From: Azoarcus sp. L1K30
GTDB taxonomy: Bacteria > Pseudomonadota > Gammaproteobacteria > Burkholderiales > Rhodocyclaceae
Direction: 5' to 3'
DNA: 64,000 nucleotides
Assembly (NCBI RefSeq): GCF_018122735.1
Contig: NZ_JAGRRD010000001.1
Coordinates: 3,453,190-3,517,189 of the forward strand
Part shown: positions 17,046 through 28,547 of the stretch, in pieces
Numbering within the stretch: the first letter of the stretch is position 1
Layout of the letters: every line of letters begins with the position of its first letter
Position numbers and translations under genes: made by a program
Notes under the pieces: model-generated
Told to the model about the DNA's origin: nothing
The model's database searches: none
Seen by the model: only the letters and a program-made list of their open reading frames with translations

Positions 17046-17999
17046 TCAGTTTTCTTGGTACGCCCGTTCAATCAGAGATTTTGCCTTCTCGAAATCGGCG
17101 GGCGTGCGCAGGGTTAACTCCAGATCGCCAGTTCCCCAGTGACCAATATTGGTCACGTCACGGGAAAAGTCCTTGTCCAGCGCAACGCTTGCTGGATCCA
17201 GTTTCAGCGTCAGGAATACATGCGGATTCTGTTTTGAGATCAGCGACATGCACACAAAATTCTTCAGTCTGCGAAAAGCCACGTAGAGCTTCAGCGGCTT
17301 CTCGATGATGTCGTCGCCCTGCGCGAGGATGAAGCTGCGCGTCTGCTCGAAGAGCGCAAGCAGCTCGGGCGAAGCCGTGGCGATCTGGTCAGCGTGCGTC
17401 TTCATTGCCAATGTGGCTGCTGCGGGCACCTTGGCAGGCTTCTCGCGAATCGGCACATCAGCTTCGGCAAGCGATTGCGTACTCGCTGCGCTGCCGCCAT
17501 TGACCAGTTCGAACAACAACAAATCATCGCCAAACAGCTTGTAGCGGATCAGCTCGATATTGCGGTTGATCTGCTCGACGGCATGCTCATCGTAACGGGT
17601 GAAATCAGCGGCGATGCAGAGTAGGCGCGTACCGCTCCACTCGATTTTGTCCGCCTCTTCCTTTCCTAGGGTGTCCATCACGAGAAGGCGGAAATCGGCC
17701 TTGTGATCCAGCAACCAATTCAGATAGAACAAACCCTGGTTGATCACGTTTTCGTTGCTGTGCCGCTTGTACTCGATGATGACCGGGCAGCCGTTTTCGT
17801 CTAGCCCGAGCGAATCGATGCGCCCTCGATGCTTGGCGCCCGTGCTGAACTCGGAGGCAAGGAAACGCACGCCCAGGAAGGTATCCATCTGCGATTCGAT
17901 CAGCTTCTGCAGCGTTTTCTCGATAGCCACGGCCTTGCCGGGCAGTTCGATCGTGCTGCTGCTGGAATAGCGGAAGAGCTTTATTGCCGTCATCTTCAA
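17046..17999 (-). CDS. Nuclease-like accessory protein of the type I R-M island (PD-(D/E)XK + DUF5655-like)
   Basis: A 317-residue protein. The N-terminal half carries GRIDSLGLDENG followed by PVIIEYKR (D about 60, ExK about 74-76), the core of a PD-(D/E)XK nuclease fold as in NucS-like or restriction endonuclease-like proteins. A Pro/Ala-rich linker (about 190-205) joins it to a C-terminal half with KPLKLYVAFRRLKNFVCMSL and FLTLKLDP, which I associate with the DUF5655 domain. It follows hsdR by 26 bases on the same strand and is probably co-transcribed. It could be a second, sequence-independent nuclease or a DNA-damage sensor in the defence system. Not a standard type I subunit; function inferred. 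Confidence 0.65.
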   Translation of the reverse strand: MKMTAIKLFRYSSSSTIELPGKAVAIEKTLQKLIESQMDTFLGVRFLASEFSTGAKHRGRIDSLGLDENGCPVIIEYKRHSNENVINQGLFYLNWLLDHKADFRLLVMDTLGKEEADKIEWSGTRLLCIAADFTRYDEHAVEQINRNIELIRYKLFGDDLLLFELVNGGSAASTQSLAEADVPIREKPAKVPAAATLAMKTHADQIATASPELLALFEQTRSFILAQGDDIIEKPLKLYVAFRRLKNFVCMSLISKQNPHVFLTLKLDPASVALDKDFSRDVTNIGHWGTGDLELTLRTPADFEKAKSLIERAYQEN

Positions 18000-18025
18000 T
18001 CGTCCGTTGCCGAAACCGCCAAAAC

Positions 18026-21000
18026 TCAGGTCCGGGGCTGATCCACGCCACCGCTGCCCTGCAATGCGCCATACACCTTGTGCAACAGGTGCTCCATCGC
18101 CAGCCGGCGAAACTCGCCATCGCTCATCAGCTTGCCGAAGATATCCTCGTTGCCGTCCATCCGGTCGATCACCAGGCCTTCAAAGGCCTTCTCGAAAACA
18201 TAGCGGAAGTCTTCCTTCGAGTTTGAAGCTGCCGCCTTGCGCAGGACCTCGCTCTCGATGGCTTCTTCCTGGATCTGATCGAAGAACAACTGGTCGGCTT
18301 GGGTGAAATCGGTCCCGAAACGCTCGTTGAGGATATCGATCAGCTCGGACAGACGAATCGTCTCGTCCTGTTGTCCGGTACCGACATCGCCGGGGCCTTT
18401 CAGCGGCCGGCCGTCGCCCGCGTTCAGGTCGATCTGGCCCTCGCTGATCTTCTGCAAGCGGTAGTACTGCAGTTCGACCTCGTCCTCCAGATGTGCCGGG
18501 CCTGAACCTTCGCGCTTGGGCAACTTGGTCAGCAGGAAACGCAGATAGGTATAGAGCAGTTCCAGATCGCTGTCCTGGTAGGGAATCACCTGCGAGAGAA
18601 AGCCATAGAGATTGCGGAAACTCACCAGCAGCGCCTTGATCTCGTCGCGCGCTTCCTCGTCCCGCTCCTTGAACCGATCCACCGCCTGATCGAGGATGCC
18701 GTTCATGGCCGCATGGTCATGAACCGTCTCCTTGCGGCGGGGTTTGAAATACACCGCGCCAAAGGCTTTGACCTCCTCTTCGAAGATCAGGCCAAGCTCC
18801 TCGATCTGGTGATAAAGCCGATACAGGTGCTGGGCATCGGTCAGCGGCTCGGTCGGCGTGTCCTCGTAATACGGCTTGAACGCCTTGAAGATTTCTTCCG
18901 GCTTGTTCCGGAAATCGAGGATGAAGGTATCTTCCTTGCCGGCACAGGTCCGGTTCAGGCGCGACAAGGTCTGCACCGCCTGCAAGCCGGTCAGCTTGCG
19001 GTCCACGTACATCGTGTGCAGCAAAGGCTGGTCGAAGCCCGTCTGGTACTTCTCCGCCACCAGCAACACCTGGTATTCGTTGCTGTCGAAGCGCTCCGGC
19101 AACTCGGTTTCCTTGATGCCACCGTTCATGCCGACTTCCGTCCACGTCTTGCCCGGCGCCTCCGGGTCTTCCACCACGCCGGAAAACGCCACCAGGGTTT
19201 TCACGTCGGTATAGCCCTTCTCGGCGATGTAGCGGTCAAAGGTCTGCTTGTAGCGCACCGCATGCAGGCGGCCATCCGTCACCACCATCGCCTTGGCCCG
19301 CCCGCCGATCTTGTGGCGCACATGGGTACGGAAATGCTCGACCATCACCTCGGTCTTGGTGCGCAGATTCACCTCATGAAAAGTCAGCGTCCGCGCCAGC
19401 GCCCTCGCCGCCTTCTTGCGCTCGACATGCGGATCATCGTCACCCACCTGCACCAGTCGGAAATAGGCTTCGTAGGTCACGTAATGCTTGAGCACATCGA
19501 GGATGAAACGTTCCTCAATTGCCTGGCGCATCGTGTACAGGTGAAATGGCGCTTCGCCGCTCGGCCCCGGTTCATCGAAAACCTTCTTCGTCTTGTATTT
19601 CGGGGTTGCCGTGAAAGCGAAAAAGCTCAGGTTGGGCTGCTTGCCGCGTTTCATCATCTCGCGCACCACGCCGGCCATCTGGTCCGCTTCATCGTCCTCG
19701 TCGGCGCCTTGCTCAAGCACGTAGCGGGCCGCTTCTTCCCGCACGCCATGCGCGTTGAGCACGCCTTTCAACTCCATCGCGCTTTCGCCCGACTGCGAGC
19801 TGTGCGCCTCATCGACTATTACCGCAAAACGCTTGCCCTGGGTCGAAATCGCCAGCCCCTCCTGTAACTCGGGCGGCAGTTCATCGCGCAGCTTGTCCAG
19901 CGTTTCGGCAATGAAGGGGAATTTCTGCAGGGTCGTGATGATGATCGGCGTCCCCGAAGCCAGCGCCTGCACCAGTTGCCGAGTGTCCTCGTCGATCTTC
20001 TGCACCACGCCCTGCTTGTGCTCGAACTGGTAAATCGTGTTCTGCAACTGCTGGTCGAGCACGCGGCGATCCGTCACCACGATCACCGAATCGAACACCT
20101 TGCGATCCTCGGCGTCATGCAAGCTGGACAAGCGATGCGCCAGCCAGGCAATCGAATTCGACTTGCCCGACCCCGCCGAGTGCTGCACCAGATAGTTCCG
20201 CCCCGGCCCGTAAGTTTGCGCATGCGCGACCAGTCGGCGCACCGCATCCAGCTGGTGATAGCGCGGAAAGATCATCGTCTCCTTGCTGATCTTCTTGATC
20301 CCCTCGTCGCTGAGGATGCGCTTTTCCTCCACCTGCAAATGCATGAAGCGGCCAAAAATGTCGAGCAGGCTGTCACGCTGCCACACCTCGCGCCACAGAT
20401 ACGCCGTGCGGTAACCGCCATCGGCGGCCGGCGGATTGCCGGCATGGCCGTGGTTGCCCAGGTTGAAGGGCAGAAACCAGGTCTTGTCGCCGGAAAGCCG
20501 CGTCGCCATGAAGACCTGGTCCTGATCCACGGCAAAATGCACCAATGCCCGCTTCTTGAACTCGAAGATCAGTTCGCGCGCATCGCGATCCTTCTTGTAC
20601 TGCTTCTTGGCATCCTCCACCGTCTGGCCGGAAAGCGGATTTTTCAACTCCGCCGTCACCAGCGGCAAACCGTTCAGGAACAAGACCAGATCGAGGCTCC
20701 TGGCACGCGTTTCGCCATAGAAAAGCTGCCGGGTTACGGTCAACCGGTTCTTTTCGACCAAATCCAGCGTCTCCGGATTCATCCGGTTGTTCGGCGCAAA
20801 CACCGCCACGCGCAGCTTCTTGCCGTAACACTTGAAGCCCTGACGCAAGACCTTGAGCATGCCCTTGGTGTCCAGCTCCTTGACCAGATGATCGAGCACC
20901 ACCTTGCCCGTCTCCGCGCCATGAATCGCGTTCAGGCTTTGCCACGGCTTGGGCTGCGTCGCGGCGATGAACTCCAGCACCAGCACCGGGTCCAGCGCTC

Positions 21001-21121
21001 GCGCCGGGTCATAACGATCCTTGGCCGAACCCTCGCGGTAATCGACGAAGCTGTAGCCGCCCACCGAACACAACTGATCGACGATGGCATCTTCGAGGCG
21101 TGCTTCGGTGTGCTTTTTCAT
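18026..21121 (-). CDS. hsdR: Type I restriction enzyme, R (motor/nuclease) subunit
   Basis: A 1031-residue HsdR from ATG 21121 (MKKHTEARLE); an in-frame ATG at 21151 would overlap hsdS. Domains in order: PD-(D/E)XK nuclease with LDLVLFLNG and ELK (about residues 143-160), then a superfamily 2 translocase with Walker A HSAGSGKS (about 314-321), DEAH (VIVDEAHSSQSG) and SFAFTATP-like motif III. The second RecA domain carries YQTGFDQP and QTLSRLNR (motif VI), followed by a C-terminal helical domain that docks on the methylase. HsdR pumps DNA and cuts at a distance when the target site is unmethylated. All motifs are intact, so it appears active. It follows hsdS by 7 bases. Confidence 0.96.
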   Translation of the reverse strand: MKKHTEARLEDAIVDQLCSVGGYSFVDYREGSAKDRYDPARALDPVLVLEFIAATQPKPWQSLNAIHGAETGKVVLDHLVKELDTKGMLKVLRQGFKCYGKKLRVAVFAPNNRMNPETLDLVEKNRLTVTRQLFYGETRARSLDLVLFLNGLPLVTAELKNPLSGQTVEDAKKQYKKDRDARELIFEFKKRALVHFAVDQDQVFMATRLSGDKTWFLPFNLGNHGHAGNPPAADGGYRTAYLWREVWQRDSLLDIFGRFMHLQVEEKRILSDEGIKKISKETMIFPRYHQLDAVRRLVAHAQTYGPGRNYLVQHSAGSGKSNSIAWLAHRLSSLHDAEDRKVFDSVIVVTDRRVLDQQLQNTIYQFEHKQGVVQKIDEDTRQLVQALASGTPIIITTLQKFPFIAETLDKLRDELPPELQEGLAISTQGKRFAVIVDEAHSSQSGESAMELKGVLNAHGVREEAARYVLEQGADEDDEADQMAGVVREMMKRGKQPNLSFFAFTATPKYKTKKVFDEPGPSGEAPFHLYTMRQAIEERFILDVLKHYVTYEAYFRLVQVGDDDPHVERKKAARALARTLTFHEVNLRTKTEVMVEHFRTHVRHKIGGRAKAMVVTDGRLHAVRYKQTFDRYIAEKGYTDVKTLVAFSGVVEDPEAPGKTWTEVGMNGGIKETELPERFDSNEYQVLLVAEKYQTGFDQPLLHTMYVDRKLTGLQAVQTLSRLNRTCAGKEDTFILDFRNKPEEIFKAFKPYYEDTPTEPLTDAQHLYRLYHQIEELGLIFEEEVKAFGAVYFKPRRKETVHDHAAMNGILDQAVDRFKERDEEARDEIKALLVSFRNLYGFLSQVIPYQDSDLELLYTYLRFLLTKLPKREGSGPAHLEDEVELQYYRLQKISEGQIDLNAGDGRPLKGPGDVGTGQQDETIRLSELIDILNERFGTDFTQADQLFFDQIQEEAIESEVLRKAAASNSKEDFRYVFEKAFEGLVIDRMDGNEDIFGKLMSDGEFRRLAMEHLLHKVYGALQGSGGVDQPRT

Positions 21122-21128
21122 GGCAGGC

Positions 21129-22457
21129 TCAGGCTTGGGCAGGGATGGCAACCTTGCGGACGTCGATCTGGCCCGTGGTGGCAGCGGTGATCAGGGCGGT
21201 GCGGTATTCGGTGAGGCGGGTGATGGCAAGACGCGTTTTGTCCATCAACCGGTCGATTCGAGCGGTTTCATTTTCAATGAACAGAGCTATCGATTCTTGC
21301 TCCGATGGTGCCGGAACAATCACAAGGAAATTTCCAAGTTCCTCGGCATTAAGATGAGGTTGCGCTGCCCTCATTCGGGTTTGGTAAATCTGGGCCTCAA
21401 GTAAATACGGTGATAACAAAGCCCAAGCCAATATCTTCGAAGAAATTTCTGTTGCAGTTACCACCATATCGAAACCGGCAATTGACCCCTCAAGGTCAGT
21501 TGGGACGATGGCAGAATCTCCGGTATAAGCTCCGCTTCTAACCACAATAATTTCGCCAGCCCGTAATTTAGGGTTTCTTTCCCAAGGGACATCCTCCGCC
21601 CGGACTTTCTTAAAGCCATCCGTAGCAATACTTCCTTTAGAAATATCAGTTGCCCGGACAAGGTTCAAACCTTCATCTACATACTCTGGAGGCTCTCCCA
21701 ATCCATACCTAACTGTGGCGATGTACTTTAATTTTTTGACGGTCCAGCCAACTGGCACTTTACCAAGCCAAGATACCTTCGAGTCATACATAGGAATATC
21801 AGGATCAAGCCCCTTGGTCACGGCTTGGGTAATCACCGCCAACCGCTTTTCCTTCAGCTTCTCGATTAAGGCCTGTTTCTTCGCGATCAGCGCGTCGATC
21901 TGGCCTGTTTTCCAGTCGAGAAAATCTGCAATCTTCTTTTGTTCTTCGGGCGAAGGAACCGGAACTACAAATGAGTTTAGGGCGGCAACCGTGAGTTGGT
22001 TGATCGTTGAAGTGAGGTAAGAACCTGACTGAAATTCAAACAGGCTCGAGTTCAGAACATAGAACAGGTAGTCGCTTGCTTGGGTTCGGAAGACTGTATT
22101 AAACGCACCAAAGTAACAGCCCACAAACTCTGTCGTTACTCGGCCGCATTTCCCGATTAAGCGCCTACTCCCATTTCTTGAGCAAATCAGAATATCGCCA
22201 GATCTCAATTTCAGTTTTTCAGGCGCGTCGGCACAGACATATACCGGGTCATCTGCTACAAGGCGCCGATCTTGAATATTATTGGCGCGGAGAACCAATG
22301 TGCCACTGGCTTCATCCGTAATTTCCTCTGGCGAATAGGTAAGGCCAAGAATTGTGTCGCCGAGAAACTTCAAGGGCTTTTCAGACCATCCGTGAGGAAG
22401 TTCCCCAAGCCATTCAACGGAGCTGGGTTCGTATCTTGGGTATTTCGAATACCTCAC
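21129..22457 (-). CDS. hsdS: Type I restriction-modification specificity subunit
   Basis: A 442-residue HsdS with the expected internal duplication. Each half starts with a WLGxxPxGW motif (about 16-24 and 230-238), has a variable target-recognition domain, and ends in a long helix (IADFLDWKTGQIDALIAKK and IALFIENETARIDRLMDK) that sets the spacing between the two half-sites. The protein tells the methylase and motor which split sequence to recognise. Base composition is clearly more AT-rich than the flanking genes, common for exchangeable specificity genes. Start overlaps the rhuM stop by 4 bases. The recognised sequence cannot be read from the protein alone. Confidence 0.95.
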   Translation of the reverse strand: MRYSKYPRYEPSSVEWLGELPHGWSEKPLKFLGDTILGLTYSPEEITDEASGTLVLRANNIQDRRLVADDPVYVCADAPEKLKLRSGDILICSRNGSRRLIGKCGRVTTEFVGCYFGAFNTVFRTQASDYLFYVLNSSLFEFQSGSYLTSTINQLTVAALNSFVVPVPSPEEQKKIADFLDWKTGQIDALIAKKQALIEKLKEKRLAVITQAVTKGLDPDIPMYDSKVSWLGKVPVGWTVKKLKYIATVRYGLGEPPEYVDEGLNLVRATDISKGSIATDGFKKVRAEDVPWERNPKLRAGEIIVVRSGAYTGDSAIVPTDLEGSIAGFDMVVTATEISSKILAWALLSPYLLEAQIYQTRMRAAQPHLNAEELGNFLVIVPAPSEQESIALFIENETARIDRLMDKTRLAITRLTEYRTALITAATTGQIDVRKVAIPAQA

Positions 22458-23476
22458 TTGCCTTTCCCCTTCGCCTGCTTCTCCACCGACTCCAGCATCC
22501 GCAAATCCTCGGCATCCGCCGCCAGCGCCTCGGCGCTACGCCGCCGCGCGTCGAAGACCTCGTAGCGTTCGTGGGCGATGCCCTTCATCTGTTCGGCACT
22601 GATCCGGCCGGCGCCTTGCAGCACCGGGCGTTCGTTGAATTCGAGCAGGCGGTCGACGTTCTGGCGCCAGTAATCCAGCGTCAGTTGCTTGCGTTCCTTG
22701 ACGCGCAGTTCGGCCTGTTCGAGAAAGATGACGACCAGGCGATTGAGCGTGTCCACTTCGTCAGCCGTCAGGTAATTCTTGGCGACGATGACATCCTGCT
22801 TGCGCACGCGGCTGCCGCTCCAGGTGGTCAGCGCCATGTTCGGGGCATCCGGATTGCTGCGGTCGACGACAATCTGGGCGGCAGTTTTGCGGGTGACGGC
22901 GTAGAGCAGCTTGTTCTGTACTTCGGCAAAGAACTGCTGGGCGGCGTTTTCGTTGGCCTGGTAGTCGTCGCTCAGGGCAAAGAGATCGCGCACCTTCTGG
23001 TAGAAACGCTTTTCGGAAGCGCGTATGTCGCGGATGCGCGCCAGCAGTTCGTCAAAGTAGTCCCAGCCACCGGGGTTCTTGAGGCGTTCGTCGTCCATGA
23101 CGAAGCCTTTGACGATGAATTCCTTGAGCTGGGTATTGGCCCAGCGCCGGAACTGGGTGCCGCGCACGGATTTGACCCGCATGCCGACGGCGATGATGGC
23201 TTCGAGCGCGTAGTGCGTGACATCGTAGGCTTTGCCATCGGCGGCAGTTGTCCGGAAATTCCGGACAACTGAATCCTCTGGCAATTCGCCTTCTTCAAAG
23301 ATGTTTTGCAGGTGCTCGCTGATGGTTTGCTTGGAGCGCTGAAACAGCTCGCCCATCTGCATTTGCGATAGCCAGAGCGTGCCGTCGACCAGTTGGCACT
23401 GGATGCGGCTCTGGCCGTCCTCGGTCTCATAGAGAACGAATTCGCCGCCGGGCTTGGCGTCGATGCCGCTACTCAT
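22454..23476 (-). CDS. rhuM: RhuM-family protein inside the hsd operon
   Basis: A 340-residue protein of the RhuM family, named after a Salmonella pathogenicity-island gene and found widely in defence islands. It has an N-terminal helix-turn-helix-like segment (MQMGELFQRSKQTISEHLQNI) and the very conserved core VRNFRTTAADGKAYDVTHY, followed by VGMRVKSVRGTQFRRWA. The rest is mostly helical with a Lys-rich tail. Its start and stop overlap hsdM and hsdS by 4 bases each, so it is made with the enzyme. The biochemical role is not known; DNA binding or a regulatory or toxin-like role is plausible. It is a frequent extra gene between hsdM and hsdS, and its intact frame suggests selection. Confidence 0.85.
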   Translation of the reverse strand: MSSGIDAKPGGEFVLYETEDGQSRIQCQLVDGTLWLSQMQMGELFQRSKQTISEHLQNIFEEGELPEDSVVRNFRTTAADGKAYDVTHYALEAIIAVGMRVKSVRGTQFRRWANTQLKEFIVKGFVMDDERLKNPGGWDYFDELLARIRDIRASEKRFYQKVRDLFALSDDYQANENAAQQFFAEVQNKLLYAVTRKTAAQIVVDRSNPDAPNMALTTWSGSRVRKQDVIVAKNYLTADEVDTLNRLVVIFLEQAELRVKERKQLTLDYWRQNVDRLLEFNERPVLQGAGRISAEQMKGIAHERYEVFDARRRSAEALAADAEDLRMLESVEKQAKGKGK

Positions 23477-25764
23477 GCGGTCACCGCCTTGAGCATGGCC
23501 ATGATTTCGCTTTCGAGTTGCTCGATATCCGCCTCGATGGCTGCCAGCGGGCGCGGCGGCTCGTATTCGTAGAAATGGCGGTTGAAGGGGATTTCGTAGC
23601 CGACCTTGATCTTGTTGTGCTCGATCCAGGCATCGGGGCGGTAAGGCAATACTTCGGCTTTAAGATAGGCCTCGCAATGCGCGCGGACGAGCTTCAACAA
23701 GGGATCGACATCGACCTTGCCTTTGTTCTTTTTGCTCTCGTAATCGAGCGGCAGCGGCAGCTCAATATCTTTCGGTAAGGGCACGTTTTCGGTGTCGCGC
23801 AAATCCGCATCGGGTTCCGGATTGCCCTTTTTGTCGCGGCAAATTTCGGCGCTCGGGTCTTTTTCGCCCAGAGCACCCGCTGCCAGCAAGGCCGTTTTCA
23901 GCGGTAGATCAAGCGTCAAATCGGCGGCCTTGAAGGCATCGCTCAGTTGCCCCTCGAAGATTTTGCGGTCCTTGACCAGTTGGCCTTCGGCAAAGGCGGG
24001 TTTCAGGGTTTGCAGCACGGCCAGGATGGCGGCTTGGGCGGCTTTGCCTTCGAGAATTTCTTCTTCGATTTTTGCCTTGTTCTTGCGCTTGAGCGAAATG
24101 GCCAGCGATTCAAAAAAGGTGCCGGTCTGGAAGCGCTGGATACGCTCGTCGGTGACTGCAAAGTTGAGGCGCAGCGGGCGTTCGACAGTGATCTTCAGGT
24201 AACCGAATTCGCGATTGTCGAACACCCTGCTGACACACAGCGATTTTGTCTGGTCACGCTTGGGGTCGATATTGGTTTCAATCTCACCCAGGGTCATCCG
24301 GGCATCGTGTTGAAAATCAGCGTAGAGGCGGGTGATGACGGCGATGTGGTTCGGCGAGCCATCAGGTTCCGTGCTGCTGCCATCGGTACCGTCACCCAGG
24401 CGCTTGCGCTTGTCGCCCAAGCTTTTTTTCATCTTGCGGGCAAATTCGGTGGCGTTGATCAGCTGAATTTTTCCCGCCCGTTCCGCTCGCTTTCGGTTGG
24501 TGACGATCCACACGTAGGTATAGATGCCGGTGTTGTAGAAGAGCTGGTCGGGCAGGCCGATGACCGCTTCGAGCATGTCGTTTTCGATGATCCAGCGACG
24601 GATGTTGCTCTCGCCGCTGCCGGCGTCCCCGGTAAACAAGGGCGAACCGTTGAAGACCACGGCAATGCGTGAGCCGTCGCCACCCTTTTCCGGTGCTGGC
24701 CGCATCTTGGAAATCATGTGCAGCAGGAAAAGCAGCGCGCCATCGTTGATGCGCGGCAGACCGGGTCCGAACCGTCCCTTGAAGCCGAATGCGTTGTGTT
24801 CGCGGGTGACGTTGTCCTTTTCCGGCTTCCATTCCACACCGAAAGGCGGATTGGCCAGCATGTAATGAAAACGCTCGTCCGGATGGCCGTCGCCATCGAC
24901 AAAGCCTTCCTTGCTCTTGCCGGTGCCAAGGGTATTGCCGAAAACGATGTTCTTGACCTCTTCGCCCTTGATCATCAGGTCGGAGCCGCAAATGGCGTAG
25001 GACTCTGGGTTGTACTCCTGGCCAAAGAGTTGCAGGTTGGCGCCCGGATTGAGGCCGGTTTCGGGGTGGAGAATCAGTTTGTCGGATTCGGACAGCATGC
25101 CGCCGGTGCCGCAAGTGGGGTCGTAAATCTTGATGACCTTGCCTTCCCGGTACACCAGATCGTCGTGGGTGAACAGGATGCTGACCATCAGCTTGATGAC
25201 TTCACGCGGCGTGAAATGGTCGCCAGCCTCTTCATTGGCTTGTTCGTTGAAACGCCGGACCAAATCTTCGAACAGGTAGCCCATTTCGATGTTCGTGATG
25301 CGATCCGGGTGCAGATCGATGGCTGCGACCTGCTTGACCACCTCGAACAAGCGGTTGGCTTCGTCCAGCTTCTCGATTTCTTCATCGAATTTGAACTTCT
25401 CGATGATTTTCCGCGCCCGCGCCGAAAAACCGGCGATGTAGTTGTTCAGGTTGGCCGCCAATTTATCGGCATCACCCAGCAGGTTCTGGAAGGTAAATTC
25501 ACTGGTGTTGTGGAAACTGAGCTTGAAGCGATGATTGATCATCGTCTCGATGGTTTCGGCATCGTACTTGCCGTCGGCCTTGAGTTTGCGATGGTAGTCG
25601 ATCACCTCATCCTTGCTGCTTTCCAGCACGCAATCGAGACGGCGAAGCACGGTCAGCGGAATCATTACCCGGCGATACTGGGGCGGACGGTAGGGACCAC
25701 GCAAAAGATTGGCGATGTTCCAGATCACATCGCCTTGTTGTTTGAGCGCTTCGTAGTTTTTCAT
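23473..25764 (-). CDS. hsdM: Type I restriction-modification methylase subunit
   Basis: A 763-residue N6-adenine DNA methyltransferase. An N-terminal helical domain (about 1-150) is followed by the SAM-binding motif DPTCGTGGML (215-224) and the catalytic NPPF (305-308), then FYNTGIYTYVWIV. With HsdS it methylates the target on both strands. It is about 250 residues longer than EcoKI-type HsdM, with a charged C-terminal extension (coiled-coil-like LESEIMAML at the end), a form often seen with this HsdR/HsdS type. First gene of the minus-strand operon hsdM-rhuM-hsdS-hsdR-nuclease. Its promoter should lie in 25765-25840. No strong ribosome site precedes ATG 25764. Confidence 0.95.
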   Translation of the reverse strand: MKNYEALKQQGDVIWNIANLLRGPYRPPQYRRVMIPLTVLRRLDCVLESSKDEVIDYHRKLKADGKYDAETIETMINHRFKLSFHNTSEFTFQNLLGDADKLAANLNNYIAGFSARARKIIEKFKFDEEIEKLDEANRLFEVVKQVAAIDLHPDRITNIEMGYLFEDLVRRFNEQANEEAGDHFTPREVIKLMVSILFTHDDLVYREGKVIKIYDPTCGTGGMLSESDKLILHPETGLNPGANLQLFGQEYNPESYAICGSDLMIKGEEVKNIVFGNTLGTGKSKEGFVDGDGHPDERFHYMLANPPFGVEWKPEKDNVTREHNAFGFKGRFGPGLPRINDGALLFLLHMISKMRPAPEKGGDGSRIAVVFNGSPLFTGDAGSGESNIRRWIIENDMLEAVIGLPDQLFYNTGIYTYVWIVTNRKRAERAGKIQLINATEFARKMKKSLGDKRKRLGDGTDGSSTEPDGSPNHIAVITRLYADFQHDARMTLGEIETNIDPKRDQTKSLCVSRVFDNREFGYLKITVERPLRLNFAVTDERIQRFQTGTFFESLAISLKRKNKAKIEEEILEGKAAQAAILAVLQTLKPAFAEGQLVKDRKIFEGQLSDAFKAADLTLDLPLKTALLAAGALGEKDPSAEICRDKKGNPEPDADLRDTENVPLPKDIELPLPLDYESKKNKGKVDVDPLLKLVRAHCEAYLKAEVLPYRPDAWIEHNKIKVGYEIPFNRHFYEYEPPRPLAAIEADIEQLESEIMAMLKAVTA

Positions 25765-25840
25765 CGAATCTATTTTTCCCGAAACATCAGGTCACGCAAG
25801 CAGTTGTGCGTAAAAATGAAAATGGTATTCCAAAAAGCAG

Positions 25841-25863
25841 AAAGAGGCTTGGTTAGCCTCTTT
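25841..25863. terminator. Bidirectional terminator between gyrB and the hsd operon
   Basis: A 9-bp perfect stem, AAAGAGGCT (25841-25849) and AGCCTCTTT (25855-25863), with a 5-base loop. It has an A-rich left flank (CAAAAAGCAG) and T-rich right flank (CTTTAG). It would end gyrB transcripts (minus strand) and marks the right border of the defence island. Confidence 0.8.
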
Positions 25864-25948
25864 CTTTAGTCTGTTGCGCGATATTCTAAGTAGCTTTGAT
25901 TGGCTACCCAAATGTGGAGGTTGCCACTTGTGTCATCACATCATATCG

Positions 25949-28524
<2,576 letters not shown>

Positions 28525-28547
28525 ATGGGGGATGCGACGCGCGCGCT

